11,597 nucleotides of DNA from an uncultured Eubacteriales bacterium (GTDB lineage Bacteria; Bacillota; Clostridia; Christensenellales; CAG-138). The notes under the pieces are model-generated. The model saw nothing but the letters and a program-made list of their open reading frames with translations, did not search any database and was not told the DNA's origin. The DNA lies in NCBI GenBank assembly GCA_902768995.1, contig CACXNN010000035.1, forward strand, positions 1 through 11,597. The letters are read 5' to 3'. Of this stretch, positions 7,214 to 11,597 are shown piece after piece. The position numbers and the translations under genes were made by a program. Numbering within the stretch: position 1 is the stretch's first letter; every line of letters begins with the position of its first letter.

Positions 7214-7923
7214 GCGTGTACGAAAAAAGCTATCGGCTGCTGAGTTCGGACGTAGACGCCCAGCAGCGGCTGCGGCTCAGCCGGCTGTTCACCTTTTTGC
7301 AGGAGGCGTCCATCGCCCACACCACGGCCTTGGGCATGGGCCGGGAGAAGACCCTGGACAAAGGGCTCCTCTGGATCGTCACCCTGCAGCAGGTGAAGGT
7401 GGACCGGCTCCCGGTCTACGACGAGGACGTAAAGCTCCTTTCCTGGCCCGGGGAGACCATGCACCTCTACTTCCCCCGGTACTACCGGATGGAGGACAGG
7501 GAGGGGCGCACCCTGCTCACCGGCAGCGCCCTCTGGGCCCTCATGGACCGGGAGAGCCGGAAGATGGTGTTCCCCGAGGACCACGGCGTCCGCATCGACG
7601 GGGAGAAGGGGGAGAAGCCCCTGCCCCTGCCCGCCGCCCCCAAGCCCGCCCGGGAAGGGATGAGGGAGGAGTTCACCGTGCCCTACAGCTACGTGGACTT
7701 GAACGGGCACATGAACAACACCCGGTATCTGGACCTTGCGGAGGATCGGATGCCGGCGGACCTGCGGGCCCGGCCCATCCGGGAGGTGCGGGCGGAATTC
7801 AGCGGCGAAGCGAAGCTGAACCAGGTCCTGACCCTGACCTACGGGCGGCAGGGGGCCGCCTTTCTGCTCAGCGGGGACAGGGAACGGAAGCTGTTCCGGC
7901 TGAATCTACTCTACGAGGACTGA
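7210..7923 (+). CDS. FatA/FatB-type acyl-ACP thioesterase
   Basis: 237 residues, the size of bacterial acyl-ACP thioesterases built from two hotdog domains. The first hotdog contains the long helix TFLQEASIAHTTALG (28-42). The second carries the catalytic signature DLNGHMNNTRYLD, giving D163, N165 and H167; E200 may match the acidic catalytic residue of plant enzymes. It hydrolyses fatty acyl-ACP to free fatty acid. Together with the ligase and ACP encoded just upstream it closes a load/release cycle. It starts within the ACP stop (ATGA) and has no terminator after it; the dipeptidase gene follows after 32 nt. Confidence 0.87.
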   Translation: MSVYEKSYRLLSSDVDAQQRLRLSRLFTFLQEASIAHTTALGMGREKTLDKGLLWIVTLQQVKVDRLPVYDEDVKLLSWPGETMHLYFPRYYRMEDREGRTLLTGSALWALMDRESRKMVFPEDHGVRIDGEKGEKPLPLPAAPKPAREGMREEFTVPYSYVDLNGHMNNTRYLDLAEDRMPADLRARPIREVRAEFSGEAKLNQVLTLTYGRQGAAFLLSGDRERKLFRLNLLYED

Positions 7924-7955
7924 TCTTTGATCCAAACATAAGGAGGTATTGACCT

Positions 7956-9395
7956 ATGGGTGTTTTATCCGGCCTGGAGCCGAAAGCGGTGTTCGCTTTC
8001 TTCGAGGACTTGTGCGCTCTTCCTCACGGGTCCCGGCACACGAGACCCGTCAGCGATTACATGGTGGCCTTCGCCCAGCAGCGGGGCTTGAAGTATCGCC
8101 GGGACGAGGTGAACAACGTGATCATCTGGAAGGACGCCGCCCCCGGCTACGAGGACGCGCCGGCGGTCATGCTCCAGGGACACATGGACATGCTGGTGGA
8201 GAAGGAGCACAACTGCACCCGGAACACGGAGGAAGTGGGCCTGGACATCTTCGTGGCGGGGGACGAGATCGGCGCCCGGGGCACCACCCTGGGGGCGGAC
8301 GACGGCATCGGCGTGGCCATGGCTCTCGCCGTGCTGGACGACGATCAGCTCCGGCACGGGCCCCTGGAGTGCGTATTCACCGTGGACGAGGAGGTGGGCA
8401 TGCAGGGCGTGCGGGCCCTGGACGTGTCCGATCTCAAGGCCCGGTACATGATCAACCTGGACTCCCTGGAGGAGCGGGTCTTCACCGTGAGCTGCGCCGG
8501 GTCCACCCGGGTGGTCAGCACCCTGCCCGTGAAGCGGGAGCCCTTCGAGGGCACCGTCTGCGCCCTCATGGTGGACGGGCTGGTGGGCGGCCACTCCGGC
8601 GAGGACATCCACCGGGGCCGGGCCAACGCCAACCATCTCATGGGCCGGGTGCTCACGGAGCTCATGGACAGGACGGAGCTTCGGCTCCTCACCGTCTCCG
8701 GCGGCGCCAAGGACAACACCATCCCCCGGGACGCGGCGGCCCTGATCCAGGTGAAGGACCTGGCGGCGGCCAAGGCGGCGGCCCAGGCCTTGGGCCCCAT
8801 CCTGGAGAGCGAGTATCGGGCCGCGGAGAGCAAGGTCCGCGTCCGGCTGTTCCCCACCCGCAGCCACTTCGTGGCCATGGACGAGGAGAGCACCCGCCGG
8901 GCGGCCACCTTCCTGTTCTGCGCCCCCAACGGGGTCCAGATGATGAGCGTGGAGGTGCCGGGGCTGGTCCAGACCTCTTTGAACTTCGCCCAGGTCTATA
9001 CCGAGGACGACGACGTGGTGGCCCGGTTCATGATCCGGTCCAGCATCAACTCCCAGGCGGAGGAGACGGCCCGCCGAGTCATGGCCCTGACCAGGGCCCT
9101 GGGCGGCACGGCCACCATCCCCTCTTCCTATTCCGCCTGGCAGTATCGGCCCCAATCCCACCTGCGGGACGTGATGACCGACGCCTTCCGCACGGTGTAC
9201 GGCATCGAGCCCAGGATCGCGGCTCAGCACGCCAGTTTGGAGTGCGGCATCTTCTCGGGGAAGATTCCGGACCTGGACTGCATCTCCATCGGGCCGGACG
9301 TCATCAACGTCCACACCCCCCGGGAGCGGCTCAAGGTGGCTTCCACCTGGCGCACCTGGGCGTTGCTTCGGGAGACCCTGCGGCGGCTCAAATAA
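7956..9395 (+). CDS. pepD: M20C family dipeptidase (aminoacyl-histidine dipeptidase, PepD-like)
   Basis: 479 residues, matching the family length. Metal and catalytic residues are all visible: H76 and D78 in GHMDM, D115 in GADDG, E145-E146 in DEE, D169 in NLDS and H453 in VINVHT. PepD enzymes are cytosolic zinc dipeptidases with broad specificity, including Xaa-His substrates. The start has AAGGAGG (7941-7947) at good spacing. The gene follows the thioesterase by 32 nt without a terminator, so it can be read as the last gene of the acyl operon, and it is closed by a strong terminator. A damaged paralogue lies about 1.5 kb downstream and opens with the same ten residues. A wider M20 role, such as cleavage of N-acyl amino acids, is possible but unsupported by specific motifs. 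The symbol follows the family, not proven orthology. Confidence 0.9.
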   Translation: MGVLSGLEPKAVFAFFEDLCALPHGSRHTRPVSDYMVAFAQQRGLKYRRDEVNNVIIWKDAAPGYEDAPAVMLQGHMDMLVEKEHNCTRNTEEVGLDIFVAGDEIGARGTTLGADDGIGVAMALAVLDDDQLRHGPLECVFTVDEEVGMQGVRALDVSDLKARYMINLDSLEERVFTVSCAGSTRVVSTLPVKREPFEGTVCALMVDGLVGGHSGEDIHRGRANANHLMGRVLTELMDRTELRLLTVSGGAKDNTIPRDAAALIQVKDLAAAKAAAQALGPILESEYRAAESKVRVRLFPTRSHFVAMDEESTRRAATFLFCAPNGVQMMSVEVPGLVQTSLNFAQVYTEDDDVVARFMIRSSINSQAEETARRVMALTRALGGTATIPSSYSAWQYRPQSHLRDVMTDAFRTVYGIEPRIAAQHASLECGIFSGKIPDLDCISIGPDVINVHTPRERLKVASTWRTWALLRETLRRLK

Positions 9396-9407
9396 GGGAA
9401 AAACCGA

Positions 9408-9447
9408 AAAGATATGGGCTTTTTCGCCAAGGCCCATATCTTTTTTT
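9408..9447 (+). terminator. Intrinsic terminator after pepD
   Basis: A perfect 12-bp stem (AAAGATATGGGC and GCCCATATCTTT) with a 12-nt loop runs into a T-rich tract (9441-9447, continuing TTTTTT after one G). It lies 13 nt after the dipeptidase stop and ends the plus-strand operon. The A-run on the 5' side could allow some activity in the reverse direction, but no minus-strand gene points at it nearby. Confidence 0.93.
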
Positions 9448-9464
9448 GTTTTTTCGTCCGTTTG

Positions 9465-9493
9465 TTGACATATATACTATATAGGATTATACT
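9465..9493 (+). promoter_or_regulatory. Sigma-70 type promoter for the DUF819 gene
   Basis: A consensus -35 TTGACA (9465-9470), an exact 17-nt A/T-rich spacer and -10 TATACT (9488-9493) sit right after the terminator, leaving a leader of about 90 nt before the ATG at 9590. This is the best promoter in the window and shows the transporter gene is its own transcription unit. Confidence 0.85.
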
Positions 9494-9506
9494 TTAAAAA
9501 GTAAAA

Positions 9507-9525
9507 GTGTTCACGCTGGTGACAC
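9507..9525 (+). promoter_or_regulatory. Inverted repeat just downstream of the promoter, candidate operator
   Basis: GTGTTCAC and GTGACAC are inverted around GCTG, with one extra base in the left arm. The site covers about +7 to +25 relative to the expected transcription start, a common position for a repressor operator. It could instead be an RNA hairpin. No known regulator motif is recognised. Confidence 0.4.
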
Positions 9526-9540
9526 AATTGACGGTCACTC

Positions 9541-9560
9541 AGCTCCGCCGAAACGGGGCT
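9541..9560 (+). other. Short stem-loop in the 5' leader of the DUF819 gene
   Basis: AGCTCCG and CGGGGCT can pair over 7 bp (one G-U) around a 6-nt loop, 14 nt upstream of the AAGGAGG at 9575-9581. No U-run follows, so it is not a terminator. It is too small to claim a riboswitch. Confidence 0.35.
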
Positions 9561-9589
9561 TTGGGATAGAGAAAAAGGAGGGTTTTTTC

Positions 9590-10773
9590 ATGATCACAAA
9601 CGGTTTCACCTATTTTGCAACGCTGGTGCTGATCGCCGGGTTGCTGGTCGGCGCGCAGAAGCTGACCAAGTGGAAGTTCTTTGAGTACGTGCCCCCGGTG
9701 GTGCTGCTGTACCTCATCGGCATGCTGGGCTGCACCTTCAAGCTCTGGGACACCGCCGCCACCAAGGAGGCCTACAGCGCCCTGCGCAATCCCATCCTGT
9801 ACGCCATGATCTTCGTCATGTTGCTCCGCTGCGACATCCGTCAGATCCTGAAGCTGGGGCCCAAGATGCTGCTGGGCTTCTTCACCGCCACCTCACCATC
9901 GCCATCGGCTTCGTGGCCACCTACGCCATCATGCATCCCCTGCTGGGTGAAGGCGCATGGCGGGGCCTGGGCGCTCTGTGCGGCAGCTGGATGGGCGGTT
10001 CCGGCAACCTGGTCGCTGTGGCTGACGCTCTGCAGGCCACGGAGGCGCAGCTGGCCGGCGCGTCCATCGTGGACTCCATCGACTACTCCATCTGGGTCAT
10101 GTTCCTGCTCTGGGCCATCACCCTGGCGCCCAAGTTCAACAAGTGGGTCAAGGCCGACACCAAGGTCCTGGACGAAGTTTCCACCCGCCTCGACGCCGAG
10201 TTCGCCCAGGCCAAGACCAAGAAGGTGGACTTCCCCTCTCTGATCTTCCTGCTGGGTCTCGCCCTGTTCGTTTCCGCCATCTGCACCAATCTGGGAACCA
10301 TCCTCCGGAACGCTTCCCCCAAGTGGCTGCAGGTCTTTGACGTGGCCACCTACCGGATCGTGCTGGTCTCCATCATCGGCCTGGTCCTGGCCATGACCCC
10401 CATCGGCAAGATCGCCGGCTCCACCGAGCTCTCCAACATCATGCTGTACATGGTCATCGGCCTCATCGCCTCCCGGGCCTCCTTCATGGAGCTCTTCGAG
10501 GCGGGCATGGCCTGGTGGATCGTGGCGGGCTTCGTGATCCTGCTGATCCACGGCGTGCTGATGCTGGGCGCTGCCAAGCTCTTCAAGCTCGACATGTTCA
10601 CCTCGGGCGTTGCCTCCCTCGCCAACATCGGCGGCACCGCTTCCGCCCCCATCCTGGCCGGTTCCTACTCCGGCTCCCTGGTCTCCGTGGGCGTCCTGAT
10701 GGCTCTCATGGGCTACGTGGTGGGTACCTTCGGCGGCATCGGCGTTGGATATTTAATGTCCATCTTCGGCTAA
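9590..10773 (+). pseudogene. DUF819 family membrane protein, broken by a single-base frameshift
   Basis: The first part (9590 to about 9885) encodes about 100 residues with three hydrophobic segments and PPVVLLYLIGMLG, typical of DUF819 (YjcL-like) proteins. Homology then continues one frame back, from about TIAIGFVATYAIMHP through GGSGNLVAVADAL to a stop at 10773, with several further membrane segments and a glycine-rich end (FGGIGVGYLM). Adding one base near 9881-9897, for example a C to give ACC-CTC-ACC, restores one frame of 394 codons, the normal family length. As written, the first frame runs into unrelated sequence and stops at 10243. DUF819 proteins are multi-pass inner-membrane proteins, probably transporters of unproven substrate. 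Sitting between two dipeptidase genes suggests import of a peptide or amino acid derivative. A strong promoter, a good ribosome site and otherwise intact codons suggest either a very recent mutation or a sequencing error. Confidence 0.85.
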
Positions 10774-10817
10774 CGGCTGCCGTATGATGCCTATCCGTAA
10801 GCACAAATGAACAAACG

Positions 10818-10856
10818 GCGCGATGCAGGCGACCCTTGCTTGCATCGCGCTTTTTT
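10818..10856 (+). terminator. Intrinsic terminator between the DUF819 gene and the second pepD
   Basis: A 10-bp perfect stem (GCGCGATGCA and TGCATCGCGC), extendable by about 4 weaker pairs, is followed by TTTTTT (10851-10856). The next gene's ATG is only 22 nt beyond the U-run, with its ribosome site in between, leaving no room for a promoter after the terminator. Confidence 0.9.
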
Positions 10857-10878
10857 CTGAAACGAAGGAGGAACAACT

Positions 10879-11597
10879 ATGGGTGTTTTATCCGGTCTGG
10901 AACCGAAACAGGTCTTCCGCTATTTCGAGGAGCTGTGCGCCATCCCCCACGGTTCCCACAACACCAGGGCCGTCAGCGACTATCTGAAGGATTTTGCCGA
11001 GGCCCATCGGCTGAAGTTCCGTCGGGACGAACTCAACAACGTGATCATCTGGAGGACGCCGACTGTACGAAGGACATGGAGACCGAGGGGCTGGACCTGT
11101 TCGTGGAGGGGGACCTGGTGGGCGCCCGGGGCACCACGTTGGGCGGTGACGACGGCATCGCCGTGGCCATGGCCCTCGCCATTCTGGACGCCGACGATAT
11201 CCCCCACGGGCCTTTGGAGTGCCTCTTCACCGTGGACGAGGAGGTGGGCATGCTGGGCGCTCGGGGCCTGGACGCCTCGGACCTGCAGGCGAAGTACATG
11301 CTGAACGTGGACTCCGAGGAGGAGAAGGTGCTCACCGTCAGCTGTGCCGGGTCCACCCGGGCGGTCTGCACCCTGCCCGTGCGGCGGGCGGCCTTCGACG
11401 GCGCGGTCTGCGAGCTGGTGGTGGACGGCCTCATGGGCGGCCACTCCGGCGAGGAGATCCACAAGGGCCGGGCCAATTCCAACATCCTTATGGGCCGAGC
11501 GCTGACGGAGCTTATGAACGCCACGGACCTTCGGCTGTTGACCGTCTCCGGCGGGGCCAAGGACAACGCCATCCCCCGGGACGCCAAGGCCCTGGTG
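10879..11597 (+). pseudogene. pepD: Second M20C dipeptidase gene, frameshifted by an internal deletion (partial, 3' end off the right edge)
   Basis: It opens with MGVLSGLEPK, identical to the intact copy at 7956, after GAAGGAGG. It follows that copy closely through NNVIIW (residue 58). The sequence then jumps to DADCTKDMETEGLDLF in the next frame, matching the intact copy from about residue 87. Between the TGG of W58 and the TGT of the shared cysteine the intact gene has 84 nt and this one 11, a net loss of 73 nt, which shifts the frame and removes the HxD metal/catalytic motif. After the jump the frame stays open to the edge and keeps GGDDG, DEE and NVDS. Translated as written, the first frame yields an unrelated tail ending at 11304. 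The good conservation after the lesion suggests it is recent or an assembly fault. Confidence 0.82.

Noticed and set aside
5586..9437. Long minus-strand frames opposite the acyl operon and pepD (5586-6938, 7965-9437 and others)
   Set aside because: They are antisense shadows with no motifs; the plus-strand genes have complete catalytic motifs and ribosome sites.
7949..9484. A 511-codon overlapping plus-strand frame across pepD
   Set aside because: Its composition is Gly/Arg/Pro/His-rich with no recognisable domain, and it lies entirely across a well-supported gene.
9875..9900. Programmed -1 ribosomal frameshifting in the DUF819 gene
   Set aside because: The direction fits, but there is no slippery heptamer, and other DUF819 proteins are, to my knowledge, encoded in one frame.
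1..11597. CRISPR arrays, tRNA or rRNA genes, insertion sequences
   Set aside because: No regularly spaced repeats, cloverleaf-like or rRNA-like sequence, transposase motifs or terminal inverted repeats were seen on reading.

Overview
This is a GC-rich bacterial window with strong AGGAGG-type ribosome binding sites, hairpin-plus-U-run terminators and oxygen-sensitive-looking Fe-S flavoprotein genes. That combination suggests an anaerobe, probably a high-GC member of the Bacillota (Clostridia) or Synergistota, possibly from the gut or mouth. The sequence alone does not settle the taxon. The high GC creates many long antisense open frames, which I left out.

Left half (1-5456, minus strand, read right to left): a four-gene redox operon. 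The first gene encodes an FAD protein that closely resembles the polyunsaturated fatty acid double-bond isomerase (PAI) of Cutibacterium acnes, as I remember that protein. It is followed by a CrtI/retinol-saturase-type flavoprotein, a ferredoxin-NAD(P)H reductase fused to a plant-type [2Fe-2S] domain, and a multi-cluster Fe-S protein that runs off the left edge just as a GltD-like Fe-S domain begins. The most attractive reading is an undescribed anaerobic system that isomerises unsaturated fatty acids (or a similar polyene lipid) and then reduces them, with its own electron supply.

Centre (5604-9395, plus strand): a divergent operon whose first three genes overlap by ATGA. They encode an AMP-forming acyl ligase, a small acyl carrier protein and a FatA/FatB-type acyl-ACP thioesterase. 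Together they can load a fatty acid onto a carrier and release it again. An M20C dipeptidase (PepD-like) follows 32 nt later and ends in a strong terminator. The 147-bp divergent region probably controls both arms, which supports a shared role in fatty acid handling.

Right half (9408-11597): after the terminator there is a near-consensus promoter and a leader with two inverted repeats. Next comes a DUF819-family membrane protein gene broken by a one-base frameshift, then a terminator, then a second PepD gene. This second copy has a net 73-nt deletion that shifts the frame and removes the catalytic His-x-Asp motif, and it runs off the right edge. The layout is a pepD-transporter-pepD sandwich in which the last two genes are damaged. 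The lesions may be real decay or assembly errors.
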